Source: Verrucomicrobiota bacterium
GTDB taxonomy: Bacteria > Chlamydiota > Chlamydiia > Chlamydiales > FEN-1388
DNA length: 11,140 nt
Direction: 5' to 3'
NCBI GenBank assembly: GCA_018239705.1
Contig: JAFEGS010000614.1
Location: 1 to 11,140, forward strand
The translations under genes and the position numbers were made by a program. Below are positions 1-7,499 of this stretch, in pieces. The notes below the pieces were generated by a model, which ran no database searches, was not told where the DNA came from, and saw only the letters and a list, made by a program, of their open reading frames with translations. The stretch's first letter is position 1. Every line of letters begins with the position of its first letter.

Positions 1-1607
1 CGCGAAAGGCATTCTGTGAACCAAAATGAGCACAATGAAAAAGTGCCCTCTTTCATTCCTTTATCTTGAGTTGAAAAGCGATAGACAAGCGTATCAACCA
101 CAAGCTCTCGTTCCACACACTCAAAAGTAGAAAGCCAAAGAGGATCTTTGGGGCTAATAAATCTCATAAGAGGCATAAGTAGGCACGAGGCATCGATTTC
201 TTTTGCCCCCTGGTATGCTACAAAAGCCTTTTTCTTCTTGTCCCAAAAATCGGCAAATACGGAATTATAGATTTTATCCCGCTCTTTTACCCAGTGATCA
301 GGGAGTGGTAAAGACCTGTTTGTTGCAATGCGTATTGCTCGATCGAGTGCAACCCAGCACATAAATCGAGGATAGAGATATTTTCGCTCAACCTCACGAA
401 ATTCCCAAATGCCATTTCCGGGTTGATCCCAGTTTTTAGATAACCAGTTCACTTGCTCGCGTACTGCTATCCACTCTTCGTGGGTAATGGGAGTAACATA
501 GGCATCATAGAGATAAATCGCATCGATAAGCTCACCATAAATATCAAGCTGTCTTTGCGTGTAGGCAGCATTTCCTATGCGAACAGGGGATGATTGGCAA
601 TAGCCTTCCAGATGCTCTAGGGTGTGCTCAGTAAGCTTTGTATAGCCGTCAATACCATACATGACATGCAGGTGGCTTTCTTTTTTGAGTACCTGCATGA
701 TCCACTTCATGAATTTACCGGCTTCTTCCTTATAGCCTAATCGTATGAGTACATAGATGACAAAAGAGGCATCTCGTATCCATACGAATCGATAATCCCA
801 ATTTTTCATTCCTCCAATCCATTCAGGAAGGGAAAATGTGGGGGCAGCAATGATAGAGCCAAATCGTTCGGAGATAAGTAGCTTGAGCACCAATGCTGAT
901 CGGATTACTATTTCCCTCCACCTTCCTGTGTAGGAACATTGCGCAACCCAGTCCTTCCAGTAGGCGATCGTTTTGTCAAAAAGCTCATCTACTATATCCT
1001 TTGAGTAGTGCTCCACAAAGGAGGCCGATTCATGGATATTTTCAAATAAAAAATCAATAGTTTCGCCTTGTTTTAAAGTAAATTCACTGTAGGCATCATT
1101 TCCTTTGATGTGCAAGGGACAAGCGCTGACAAGTTTTACGGTAGCGTCATTTTTACCTCGTGCCTTAAAGATAATTTCATTTTGACCTGCAGCCTTCGCG
1201 ATATGTTTGTCTTGAGCATAGTTAAAACGGGGTGAGCAGCGCATCTTGAAGGAGATATCGCCCTTAATGCTTGTCAATCTGCGCACCAATAGATTTCCAT
1301 TGCAGTGGTTTCTTATGGGCATAAAGTCCATAATCTCTGCCATACCTTCAGGCAGAAAAAAGCGAGTAAGCAGGATATTTGTTTCAGAAAGATATATTTG
1401 CTTACTCTTTGCATCGCGATTCACAGGGCTGATGGCAAAAGATCCTCCCTTCTCAGAATCGAGTATCTTTGCAAAGATTGAGGGAGAATCAAAATCGGGA
1501 AAACACATGAAATCGATCGATCCATCAAGGCTGACAAGTGCTGCACAGCGCAAATCACCAATTATACCATAATTTTCAATTGGTTGATATTTTTGATGAC
1601 TACCCAT
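1..1607 (-). CDS. GH15 family glycoside hydrolase (glucoamylase/trehalase-like), 3' end outside window
   Basis: Hydrolyses alpha-glucosidic bonds; GH15 includes glucoamylases, glucodextranases and bacterial trehalases, and the substrate cannot be told from sequence. I read 535 codons without a stop from ATG 1607 to the window edge. The N-terminus (residues 8-45, with IENYGIIGD, DGSIDFMCFPDFDSPS) is the typical start of bacterial GH15 proteins. The catalytic (alpha/alpha)6 part has WDYRFVWIRDASF at 270-282, GIWEFR with the probable general acid E402, and SFWFTE with the probable general base E532. Family members run to about 600 residues, so roughly 60-80 C-terminal residues, normally ending with an NFPQAFSH-like stretch, should lie outside the window. 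There is no signal peptide, so the enzyme should be cytosolic and act on glycogen-derived glucans or trehalose. No Shine-Dalgarno precedes the ATG; the upstream sequence is a TA-rich run next to a dispersed repeat. The other ATG at 1617 is out of frame and stops at once. Family sure, substrate open. Confidence 0.9.
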   Translation of the reverse strand, partial: MGSHQKYQPIENYGIIGDLRCAALVSLDGSIDFMCFPDFDSPSIFAKILDSEKGGSFAISPVNRDAKSKQIYLSETNILLTRFFLPEGMAEIMDFMPIRNHCNGNLLVRRLTSIKGDISFKMRCSPRFNYAQDKHIAKAAGQNEIIFKARGKNDATVKLVSACPLHIKGNDAYSEFTLKQGETIDFLFENIHESASFVEHYSKDIVDELFDKTIAYWKDWVAQCSYTGRWREIVIRSALVLKLLISERFGSIIAAPTFSLPEWIGGMKNWDYRFVWIRDASFVIYVLIRLGYKEEAGKFMKWIMQVLKKESHLHVMYGIDGYTKLTEHTLEHLEGYCQSSPVRIGNAAYTQRQLDIYGELIDAIYLYDAYVTPITHEEWIAVREQVNWLSKNWDQPGNGIWEFREVERKYLYPRFMCWVALDRAIRIATNRSLPLPDHWVKERDKIYNSVFADFWDKKKKAFVAYQGAKEIDASCLLMPLMRFISPKDPLWLSTFECVERELVVDTLVYRFSTQDKGMKEGTFSLCSFWFTECLS

Positions 1608-1621
1608 ATATATACATACCC

Positions 1622-1661
1622 AATTAACCTGAAGAGTTGGTCGTGCCCGTGCCTGCGTAAG
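1622..1661 (+). repeat. GC-rich dispersed repeat, copy 1
   Basis: AATTAACCTGAA is followed by GGTCGTGCCCGTG and then GCGTAAG. The copy lies 15 bp upstream of the GH15 start codon, where a promoter would be expected. It shares both its AT-rich edge (TTAACCTGAA) and its GTGCCC-rich core with copy 3 (opposite strand, 8139-8184), and the edge plus GGTC with copy 2 (2072-2102). I do not recognise it as a named element. Confidence 0.6.
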
Positions 1662-1710
1662 TTGTCGATCTTAAACACATCTTGGGGTGCACGTACACAT
1701 GCCTTTGTAC

Positions 1711-1757
1711 AAATTCATTATCGAGATCGGTCATGGACTCGGTCTCGATATGAATTT
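1711..1757. other. Long imperfect inverted repeat (hairpin)
   Basis: The left arm at 1711-1726 (AAATTCATTATCGAGA) is complementary to the right arm at 1743-1757 (TCTCGATATGAATTT) over 15 pairs with a single bulged T. The loop is 16 nt. It lies between the SPW gene stop and the GH15 start, both on the minus strand. It has no adjacent U-tract on either strand, so it is not a classical intrinsic terminator. It may be an RNA structure, an operator or a remnant of a small mobile repeat. The rest of 1662-1796 shows no gene. Confidence 0.55.
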
Positions 1758-1796
1758 ATAGGTCGAAACAAGGGAAAAGTGTGTGGAATAGGAGCT

Positions 1797-1979
1797 CTAG
1801 GTCTTGTTCCCAAACCCACCAAACTTGCCATTTGAAGAGACAGCCTGCCAGAAGCCCAATACAGCAACGATTATTCCCACAATTACTGCATTTGCTGCCA
1901 TCGCACTAGGGCTTGATAACAACCATGCAGAAAAGAACAGCCATACTCCAAGTATACCATTTATCCAGCTTTGCCACAT
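1797..1979 (-). CDS. Small SPW-repeat family membrane protein (60 aa)
   Basis: A 60-residue protein made of two membrane helices with the pattern of a single SPW repeat: WINGILGVWLFFSAWLL (residues 4-20), a short SSPSAMAAN turn, then AVIVGIIVAVLGFW (31-44), and a polar Gly/Lys-rich tail. In the family the first helix usually ends in an S-P-W motif; here the P is replaced (SAW). The function of SPW proteins is unknown. The reading frame is open up to an ATG at 2057, but I place the start at ATG 1979. That ATG has a near-perfect AAGGAGGT four bases upstream and begins the conserved domain directly. The 26 extra upstream residues look like translated leader. The gene appears to be monocistronic, with a sigma70-like promoter at 2122-2150. 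Confidence 0.8.
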   Translation of the reverse strand: MWQSWINGILGVWLFFSAWLLSSPSAMAANAVIVGIIVAVLGFWQAVSSNGKFGGFGNKT

Positions 1980-1983
1980 AACA

Positions 1984-1991
1984 ACCTCCTT
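1984..1991 (-). promoter_or_regulatory. Strong Shine-Dalgarno that sets the SPW gene start
   Basis: On the minus strand AAGGAGGT stands four bases before ATG 1979. It is the reason for choosing this start over the in-frame ATGs at 2057 and 2039, neither of which has such a site. Confidence 0.85.
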
Positions 1992-2071
1992 AATGGTTAA
2001 TAGGCATAATGTACACACATAAAAATAGTAGGCACTCATAAAGCGGTTTATGCCCAAGTCCGATTTATACC

Positions 2072-2102
2072 AAATTAACCGGTCATGGGCACGCTTACGG
2101 AC
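2072..2102 (+). repeat. GC-rich dispersed repeat, copy 2 (rearranged)
   Basis: It shares the AT-rich edge AATTAACC and the following GGTC with copy 1 (1622-1661) in the same orientation. Its core, GGGCACGCTTACG, reads as the opposite strand of the GTGCCC and CGTAAG blocks of the other copies. It lies inside the predicted 5' untranslated leader of the SPW gene. Confidence 0.45.
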
Positions 2103-2121
2103 ATCTTTAGTGCCATGCTAA

Positions 2122-2150
2122 CAAATAGATTTTTGATCTTTTTTTGTCAA
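2122..2150 (-). promoter_or_regulatory. Predicted sigma70-type promoter of the SPW gene
   Basis: On the minus strand a perfect -35 TTGACA (2150-2145) is followed by a 17-bp A-rich spacer and TATTTG (2127-2122). Transcription would begin near 2115, giving a leader of about 135 nt that contains repeat copy 2. This is prediction from motif and spacing only. Confidence 0.5.
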
Positions 2151-2198
2151 AGGTTTAGTTTACTTTTACTTAATGTTTGGGTATATACCTCATCTCAG

Positions 2199-3206
2199 TC
2201 AAAAGACGAATGGACCCTTCCAGAACAAAAAGCCCATCCATGTCAATAGTAGCAACACCCAGAGCACGATCGCAATAGCTATTGACTTTTTTGCTTTACC
2301 CTTTTCATACCAACTTGCAGGATGAATTCCCTGAAAAATGAAGGTCATTACTGCTGCAAGGTTTATGCAGACAAGGTTGATAAGGAAGAGAGAAAGCGCC
2401 CCAAAGGCAAGATGCAGATGGCCTGTTCCCAACAGCAAGCCAAATGATACTAAAGGGGGAAGCAAAGAGACTGCAACCATAACCCCGATTAAAATAGCAG
2501 ACGCGCCTGATGCGAGTGCAAGAGCTGCTGCACTGCCGGATGCCAGCGCTATTACCATATCCCCAAATCCAACGACAGTGTGCGACCTGATTGCCTGCAA
2601 TGAAGGAATTTCAAACAGGATGAAGCCAAAGCATACTGACATGCCAATAGCTAGTCCGTACCCTGCAAGGCTTGTTAGAAAGGCGCGCAATAATAGACCC
2701 GCATCTCCAAGCGTTGTTGCGAGAGCCAAAGCCATATTTGGGCCAAGCATTGGGGCTATCACCATTGCGCCAATGATAATGGCTACGTTGTTTCTCATAA
2801 GGCCGATAGTAGCCACAATGGTTGAGAGCGCAATCATCAGCAAGTAAACATAGGTACATCTTGCAGAATCTTTGATCGATTCATACAGCTCTTCTCTGCC
2901 AATTCGTTCCGGAGGTTTCTCTTCGGCCTGTTTTTTTTCCGATTCCGCTTTTTCCTTAATATCTTCAACCGGCAAAATAGCCTGTACGGGAAATACTACT
3001 ACGTGGCTGTGCTTGCCCGGATGCTGCTTCGAAAGAACCTCAAGCGCCTTCTCGCACATCTCGACGCTTAACAGAATTCGAACCATTGTTTCCTCGTCAG
3101 AGAGGCGAACTCGGCGGCATTCAAGCAGTGTCTGATCCTTCAGAAGCTGGACAGTAGCATTCGCTTGCTTGTTTGGCACCACTATTTCGATCATTCTGAG
3201 GGCCAT
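2199..3206 (-). CDS. DUF389 family (TIGR00341-like) polytopic membrane protein
   Basis: A 335-residue inner-membrane protein of unknown function. Residues 1-75 form a soluble N-terminal domain typical of the family (MIEIVVPNKQANATV onward). Residues 82-100 are a Lys/Glu-rich linker. About seven or eight hydrophobic segments follow, from 118 to 330. The DUF389 hallmark NNVAIIIGAMVIAPMLGP lies at 139-156, and a second conserved motif, GVMVAVSLLPPLVSFGLLLG, at 241-260. The length is normal for the family. ATG 3206 has only a weak AGAGATAGAAG upstream, and Met5 (3194) matches where relatives often begin, so the start is uncertain by four codons. The gene begins 37 bp after the htrA stop on the same strand, without a clear promoter or terminator between them, so it is probably cotranscribed with htrA. 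Family sure, role unknown; a link to envelope stress is inferred from context only. Confidence 0.88.
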   Translation of the reverse strand: MALRMIEIVVPNKQANATVQLLKDQTLLECRRVRLSDEETMVRILLSVEMCEKALEVLSKQHPGKHSHVVVFPVQAILPVEDIKEKAESEKKQAEEKPPERIGREELYESIKDSARCTYVYLLMIALSTIVATIGLMRNNVAIIIGAMVIAPMLGPNMALALATTLGDAGLLLRAFLTSLAGYGLAIGMSVCFGFILFEIPSLQAIRSHTVVGFGDMVIALASGSAAALALASGASAILIGVMVAVSLLPPLVSFGLLLGTGHLHLAFGALSLFLINLVCINLAAVMTFIFQGIHPASWYEKGKAKKSIAIAIVLWVLLLLTWMGFLFWKGPFVF

Positions 3207-3243
3207 AACTTCTATCTCTTGTAAATGCTTCGTATTCCTAAAA

Positions 3244-4713
3244 TTAGCGCAGTTCGATAGTTACGTAACGAACAACCTGTCCCGCTTTGATCCGGAGAAG
3301 CAGGCGCTTGTTAGGCGCACTCTTTTGAACTGCTCGATAGAACTCTTCCGAAGATTGCACGGGCACTTGGTTTACTGACATGATAAGCTGACCTTGCTTC
3401 AATCCCATCTCATAGGCATTGCTATTGGGGCTGACATATTTGATAAGGACGCCTTTGTCCATCTCATAGCCTAACTGCTGCGCAAGGTCAGGTGTGAGAT
3501 CTTGTACAAGGATACCGGTCTTATTTTGTACGTCAGCTGCGGCCATTTCACTTTCAGGATGTGTGCCGATGGTAACTTGAAGGACCATTTCCTTGTTGTG
3601 TCGATGGATTGTCAAGAGGAGGGTTTCACCCGGTTTGTGCATGGCAACAAAATTTCTGAGGCTCCCGGCGTTTTCAACAGGGAGATTATTGATTTTGAGA
3701 ATCACGTCTCCGGAGTGAAGGCCGGCTTTATCGGCCGGGCCGCCTTTTACAACTTCCGCAACAAGAGCGCCCTCTGCTCTGGGCAGCTTGAACGCCTGAG
3801 CAAGTTTCGCATCGATTCGTTGTAGTGCTACTCCTAAAAAGCCTCTTACGACATGTCCGGTTGTGCGGAGTTGCTGCATGACGGGCTTTAAAAGATTACT
3901 TGGTATTGCAAATCCGATACCCATAGAGCCACCGGTATCGCTCGCAATAGCAGTATTCATACCGATAACTTTTGCATCGGTGTTAAGAAGGCATCCACCG
4001 GAATTACCGCGATTGATTGCAGCATCTGTCTGGATGAATGATTCAATGGGGGCGAGATCGAGATCATCACGACCTACGGCACTTACCACGCCAACAGTAA
4101 CTGATGCTTGAAGACCTAAGGGATTGCCAATGGCCATGACATATTCTCCGGGTTCCATCTTGTTGGAGTCAGCAAGTTCGAGATATGGGAGCTTGTCGGC
4201 ATCAATTTTGACAAGAGCGATATCGGTACTTGGGTCAGCGCCTATTACCTTAGCAGGGAATTCCCTTCCATCGTTCAGAAAGATTGAGATTGAATCGGCA
4301 TCGTGTACGACGTGGTTATTGGTAAGGATATACCCATCCTGAGAAACAATAAAGCCGGATCCCAGGCCCATTATGGGAACTCTTTTTTCGGGTAGTGGCA
4401 TGGGCAGTCCAAAAAAGTGTTTCCAAAACTCGTCCGGCAATTGGTCATTCGGCAGGCCCTCCCATCCTTGCGGTGGTTGGAGTTCAGCTCGTCTAGCGGG
4501 ATACTGTATTCGAACTGATACAACGGCGGGCGTGGCTGCTTTTGCCATGGCAGCAAATTCCATTGATACCTGCTTTGCGACGCTGACTTTAACCTGTTCT
4601 ATAGGAGGATCCACTGCAGCAGATAAAGACTGCGTGCAGCAAGGTGCACAAGCCATCAGAAGGCTAGAGGAAAGCAGGTTTATGCTGCAAAAGATTGATT
4701 TGGTAGATGCCAT
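3244..4713 (-). CDS. htrA: HtrA/DegP-type periplasmic serine protease with two PDZ domains
   Basis: Degrades or refolds damaged proteins in the periplasm. The 489 residues comprise an N-terminal export signal (1-32), a trypsin-like protease domain (about 50-275), PDZ1 (about 285-382) and PDZ2 (about 395-487). The catalytic triad is complete: H134 in TNNHVV, D164 in DPSTDIALVKID, S238 in GNSGG. LMAC at 19-22 is lipobox-like, so C22 could be lipidated; otherwise cleavage near SLSA at 29-32 is likely. The active-site loop reads NRGNSGGC, where the family nearly always has NPGNSGGP. The stretch before the protease core (FFGLP) and the PDZ2 end (AGQVVRYVTIEL) recall chlamydial HtrA from memory. 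The start is supported by AAGGAGG six bases upstream of ATG 4713. The gene is divergent from the copper ATPase gene and probably leads an operon with the DUF389 gene. Family certain. Confidence 0.95.
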   Translation of the reverse strand: MASTKSIFCSINLLSSSLLMACAPCCTQSLSAAVDPPIEQVKVSVAKQVSMEFAAMAKAATPAVVSVRIQYPARRAELQPPQGWEGLPNDQLPDEFWKHFFGLPMPLPEKRVPIMGLGSGFIVSQDGYILTNNHVVHDADSISIFLNDGREFPAKVIGADPSTDIALVKIDADKLPYLELADSNKMEPGEYVMAIGNPLGLQASVTVGVVSAVGRDDLDLAPIESFIQTDAAINRGNSGGCLLNTDAKVIGMNTAIASDTGGSMGIGFAIPSNLLKPVMQQLRTTGHVVRGFLGVALQRIDAKLAQAFKLPRAEGALVAEVVKGGPADKAGLHSGDVILKINNLPVENAGSLRNFVAMHKPGETLLLTIHRHNKEMVLQVTIGTHPESEMAAADVQNKTGILVQDLTPDLAQQLGYEMDKGVLIKYVSPNSNAYEMGLKQGQLIMSVNQVPVQSSEEFYRAVQKSAPNKRLLLRIKAGQVVRYVTIELR

Positions 4714-4752
4714 GAAAAGCCTCCTTGATGCTGAATGTTACGCTTATTCGCA

Positions 4753-4781
4753 GCTATAAAATGTATACCCATTTTTATCAA
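4753..4781 (-). promoter_or_regulatory. Predicted sigma70-type promoter of htrA
   Basis: On the minus strand TTGATA (4781-4776) and TATAGC (4758-4753) are separated by 17 bp. The -35 matches the consensus at five of six bases and the -10 at four of six. Transcription would start near 4747, giving a leader of about 34 nt that carries the AAGGAGG site. Confidence 0.5.
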
Positions 4782-4794
4782 GAATAAAATTTAG

Positions 4795-4824
4795 TTGACA
4801 CCTAGGGGTAGTTTTTGTTACTAA
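4795..4824 (+). promoter_or_regulatory. Predicted promoter of the copper ATPase operon
   Basis: A perfect -35 TTGACA (4795-4800) is followed by an 18-bp spacer and a poor -10 TACTAA (4819-4824). The spacer begins with an imperfect dyad, ACCTAGGGGT (4800-4809). A long spacer with a weak -10 and a dyad inside would suit activation by a MerR-type regulator such as CueR, but the spacer is one base shorter than the usual 19 and no regulator gene is visible, so this part is speculative. Confidence 0.4.
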
Positions 4825-4846
4825 AAAAATATAGTTTGAGGTATCG

Positions 4847-6940
4847 ATGAGCAGCAGCTATGATGAAAAAATAATGTACACTTGCCCAATGCATCCTGAG
4901 GTTCAGCAAGACGCTCCCGGCAGTTGCCCAATTTGCGGGATGAACCTGGAGCCTCAAAAACCACTTCTTGAGCAGGATACTCTCGAATATAGAAGCATGA
5001 AAAGAAAATTTTGGATAGGACTCATCTTAGCAATTCCTGTCTTGTTTTTGCCATTATCTCAATTGCTTCAATTTATCCTTACTACTCCTATTGTGCTTTG
5101 GTGCGGCTTTCCATTTTTTCAAAAAGGATGGCTCTCATTAGTACATCGCTCACTCAATATGTTCTCTCTTATAGCATTGGGGGTAGGCAGCTCCTACCTT
5201 TACAGTACTGTTGCTATTTTGTTCCCGGGGCTCTTTCCTGCTTCTTTTAGAGAAAATGGGGGGCTACCTCTCTATTTTGACACTTCGGCTGCAATCACAG
5301 TATTGATTCTTCTTGGTCAGGTTATAGAATTGAAATCAAAGGGAAAAACGAGTGAAGCCATTAGAACCCTTCTTGGACGTAGTGCAAAGAACGCTCGCAT
5401 AGTTGTTGATGATAAAGAAAGTGAAGTCTCTATCGAACAGGTAAAGGTTGGAGATATACTGCGCGTAAAACCGGGGGAAAGGATCCCTGTCGACGGGGTA
5501 GTTGTTAAGGGCTCAAGCTTTGTCGATGAGTCGATGATTACCGGAGAGCCAACACCGGTAGAAAAGAAGGCCAAAGATCCGGTTACGGGGGGCACAATAA
5601 ACCAAACGGGCAGCTTTCTCATGGAGGCCAAACGGGTAGGCAGCGAAACATTGCTGGCAAGAATTATCCAAATGGTATCCGAGGCACAAAGAAGCAAAGC
5701 ACCAATTCAGAAACTGGCCGATGTGATCTCTAGCTATTTTGTTCCCGCGGTCTTAATAGTGGCAATTATTACCTATATAGTTTGGGTTTGGCTAGGACCT
5801 GAGCCACGGTATGCCTTTGCTCTTTTGAACGCCGTTGCCGTATTGATTGTTGCCTGCCCCTGTGCCCTAGGTTTAGCTACTCCCATGTCTATCATGGTTG
5901 GCGTTGGAAGAGGAGCCGGCATGGGCATTCTCATAAAAAATGCTACCTCTCTTGAACAGCTTGAAAAAGTGAATGCCCTGATGATTGATAAAACCGGCAC
6001 GCTCACTGAAGGAAAGCCTCAAATTACGCATATTACTTGCGTCTCCGATTGGCAAGAAAGCGATCTCTTACAAGTGGCTGCTGCGTTAGAAAAGAACAGT
6101 GAACATCCGCTTGCATTAGCTATTGTTCAGGGAGCGAGTAAACGAAATCTGAACATTCCGGAAGTAGAGCAGTTTCATTCCATTACAGGAAGCGGGGTCT
6201 CAGGTATAGTAGAGAGTAAGAAGGCGCTTCTGGGTAAGCAAAAATTACTGGAAGAGAACAGGATCGATGGCATGGCAAACCTGATATCTCAAGCTAAAAA
6301 GGCCGAAGAAGAGGCTGAAACAGTCGTTTTTGTGGCAGTCGATGGTAAAGCCATAGGATTCATTGCCGTTTCCGATCCGATTAAGCCATCCACACCAAAC
6401 GCTATAGAGGATTTACACAAGCTGGGCTTAAAGGTCATTATGTTGACAGGAGACAATCCATTCACGGCAAATGCAGTAGCCAAAAAGATCAACATTGACG
6501 AAGTGCATGCAGGTATCGATCCAAAGGATAAAAATAGATTGGTTCAGCAACTTAAGAGCGAAAAGCAAATTGTAGCGATGGCAGGAGATGGTATTAATGA
6601 TGCACCTGCACTTGCTGCTGCCGATGTGGGAATTGCAATGGGGACAGGAACTGATGTGGCCATGGAGAGTGCTGAAGTCACTTTAGTAAAAGGAGACCTC
6701 ACGGGCATCGTCCATGCTATTGCGTTAAGTAAAGCTACGATGCGTAATATCAAGCAAAACCTTTTCTTTGCTTTTGTCTACAACATTCTAAGCGTTCCCA
6801 TTGCAGCAGGCATCTTATATCCATTTTTTGGCCTTCTTCTACATCCCATTATTGCAAGTGCCGCGATGTCTTGTAGCTCTGTCTGCGTAATATTGAATGC
6901 CCTTCGTCTGAAAAAAGTTACTATAGAAGCGGGGAGATAA
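4847..6940 (+). CDS. copA: P1B-type Cu+-exporting ATPase (CopA-like) with N-terminal heavy-metal-binding domain
   Basis: Pumps cytosolic Cu+ across the inner membrane using ATP. Of its 697 residues, 11-35 form a zinc-ribbon-like heavy-metal-binding domain (YTCPMH, then CPICGM; ligands C13, H16, C27, C30), replacing the usual ferredoxin-like HMA domain. Membrane helices lie at about 55-125 and 145-165; the actuator domain has TGE at 232-234. Further helices at 295-345 carry the metal-site motif CPC (337-339). The phosphorylation site is DKTGT (D381), the nucleotide domain has H420-P421, and GDGINDAP (580-587) closes the P-domain. The last two helices carry Y645-N646 and MSCSS (674-678), which with CPC mark the Cu+ (P1B-1) class. 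Length is normal for a version without HMA domains. GAGGT stands four bases before the ATG. It is the first gene of an apparent three-gene operon; the DUF2231 gene begins four bases after the stop. Silver export is also possible. Confidence 0.94.
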   Translation: MSSSYDEKIMYTCPMHPEVQQDAPGSCPICGMNLEPQKPLLEQDTLEYRSMKRKFWIGLILAIPVLFLPLSQLLQFILTTPIVLWCGFPFFQKGWLSLVHRSLNMFSLIALGVGSSYLYSTVAILFPGLFPASFRENGGLPLYFDTSAAITVLILLGQVIELKSKGKTSEAIRTLLGRSAKNARIVVDDKESEVSIEQVKVGDILRVKPGERIPVDGVVVKGSSFVDESMITGEPTPVEKKAKDPVTGGTINQTGSFLMEAKRVGSETLLARIIQMVSEAQRSKAPIQKLADVISSYFVPAVLIVAIITYIVWVWLGPEPRYAFALLNAVAVLIVACPCALGLATPMSIMVGVGRGAGMGILIKNATSLEQLEKVNALMIDKTGTLTEGKPQITHITCVSDWQESDLLQVAAALEKNSEHPLALAIVQGASKRNLNIPEVEQFHSITGSGVSGIVESKKALLGKQKLLEENRIDGMANLISQAKKAEEEAETVVFVAVDGKAIGFIAVSDPIKPSTPNAIEDLHKLGLKVIMLTGDNPFTANAVAKKINIDEVHAGIDPKDKNRLVQQLKSEKQIVAMAGDGINDAPALAAADVGIAMGTGTDVAMESAEVTLVKGDLTGIVHAIALSKATMRNIKQNLFFAFVYNILSVPIAAGILYPFFGLLLHPIIASAAMSCSSVCVILNALRLKKVTIEAGR

Positions 6941-6944
6941 ACTG

Positions 6945-7484
6945 ATGAGACAAAGTATAAATTTTTTTCTTTACTTGTTGTTCACAGCAGTGCTGACATC
7001 CTTTACAAATGAAGTCTCTTATTCTGAACGGTTTATCAACTGGGCAGGAAATTGGCATCCCATTTTGCTCCATTTCCCAATAGCACTTATCGTGACGACA
7101 GGAATTTGTGAAATCCTTTACTTTATCTTCCGCCGCCCCTTCTACGATCATGCAGCACAGTTTATGATTATTGCAGCGGCAGGCTTTATCATCCCGACAG
7201 TATTAACAGGATTCGCCTATGGTCTAGGTATGCAGTATCAAGGCTGGATGGAGGACTATTTTTGGTGGCACCGCTTTTTTGCCCTATTTTCAGCACTTTT
7301 GGCCATTGCTTGTGCTATTTTAAAAGGATTTAAGACATTAGGCTGCCGCATTTCTTACTATGTATGTCTTCTGATTGTATTTTTTACCGTAAACATCACA
7401 GGGTATTTTGGAGGAAGCCTCACTTTTGGCAGGGCTGATCTTTTTCCTCCTTTGCCGGAGAGGGTGTTACAAATGCGGATGTAA
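6945..7484 (+). CDS. DUF2231 family integral membrane protein
   Basis: A 179-residue inner-membrane protein. It has an N-terminal hydrophobic segment (5-20, signal anchor or signal peptide) and then about four helices (38-60, 70-92, 107-126, 134-154). The family signature WHPILLHFPIAL lies at 37-48, and a Gly-rich GYFGGSLTFG near 153-162 matches the usual end of the domain. H38 and H43 in the first helix and H109 (WWHRFF) in the third could bind heme or a metal ion; that is inference from position, not an established property. The start is supported by GGGGAG eight bases upstream, overlapping the end of the copper ATPase gene, and the gap to that gene is four bases, so coexpression is very likely. 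I infer a role in copper handling or in a redox step coupled to it. The domain call is firm, the function unknown. Confidence 0.82.
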   Translation: MRQSINFFLYLLFTAVLTSFTNEVSYSERFINWAGNWHPILLHFPIALIVTTGICEILYFIFRRPFYDHAAQFMIIAAAGFIIPTVLTGFAYGLGMQYQGWMEDYFWWHRFFALFSALLAIACAILKGFKTLGCRISYYVCLLIVFFTVNITGYFGGSLTFGRADLFPPLPERVLQMRM

Positions 7485-7499
7485 AGAATAGGAACGTGT

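Noticed and set aside
1246..1572. Plus-strand ORF of 108 codons at 1246-1572
   Set aside because: It lies opposite the GH15 gene, whose minus-strand translation has clear family motifs; the plus-strand protein has none.
1608..1640. Promoter and leaderless start for the GH15 gene
   Set aside because: A TATGTA box lies near the ATG, but no -35-like sequence exists at 16-19 bp upstream; the repeat occupies that position.
1711..1757. Intrinsic terminator for the SPW gene
   Set aside because: The hairpin is not followed by a T-run on the minus strand, so the standard criterion fails.
1980..2057. N-terminal extension of the SPW protein from ATG 2057
   Set aside because: No ribosome-binding site at 2057 or 2039, whereas ATG 1979 has AAGGAGGT; the extension contains that Shine-Dalgarno region itself.
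2180..2189. 10-bp perfect palindrome GGTATATACC just downstream of the DUF389 stop
   Set aside because: Short and AT-rich, no second copy with suitable spacing; not enough to call an operator.
2338..2847. Plus-strand ORF of 169 codons opposite the DUF389 gene
   Set aside because: Antisense shadow of a membrane-protein gene; the real reading is confirmed by the NNVAIIIGAMVIAPMLGP motif on the minus strand.
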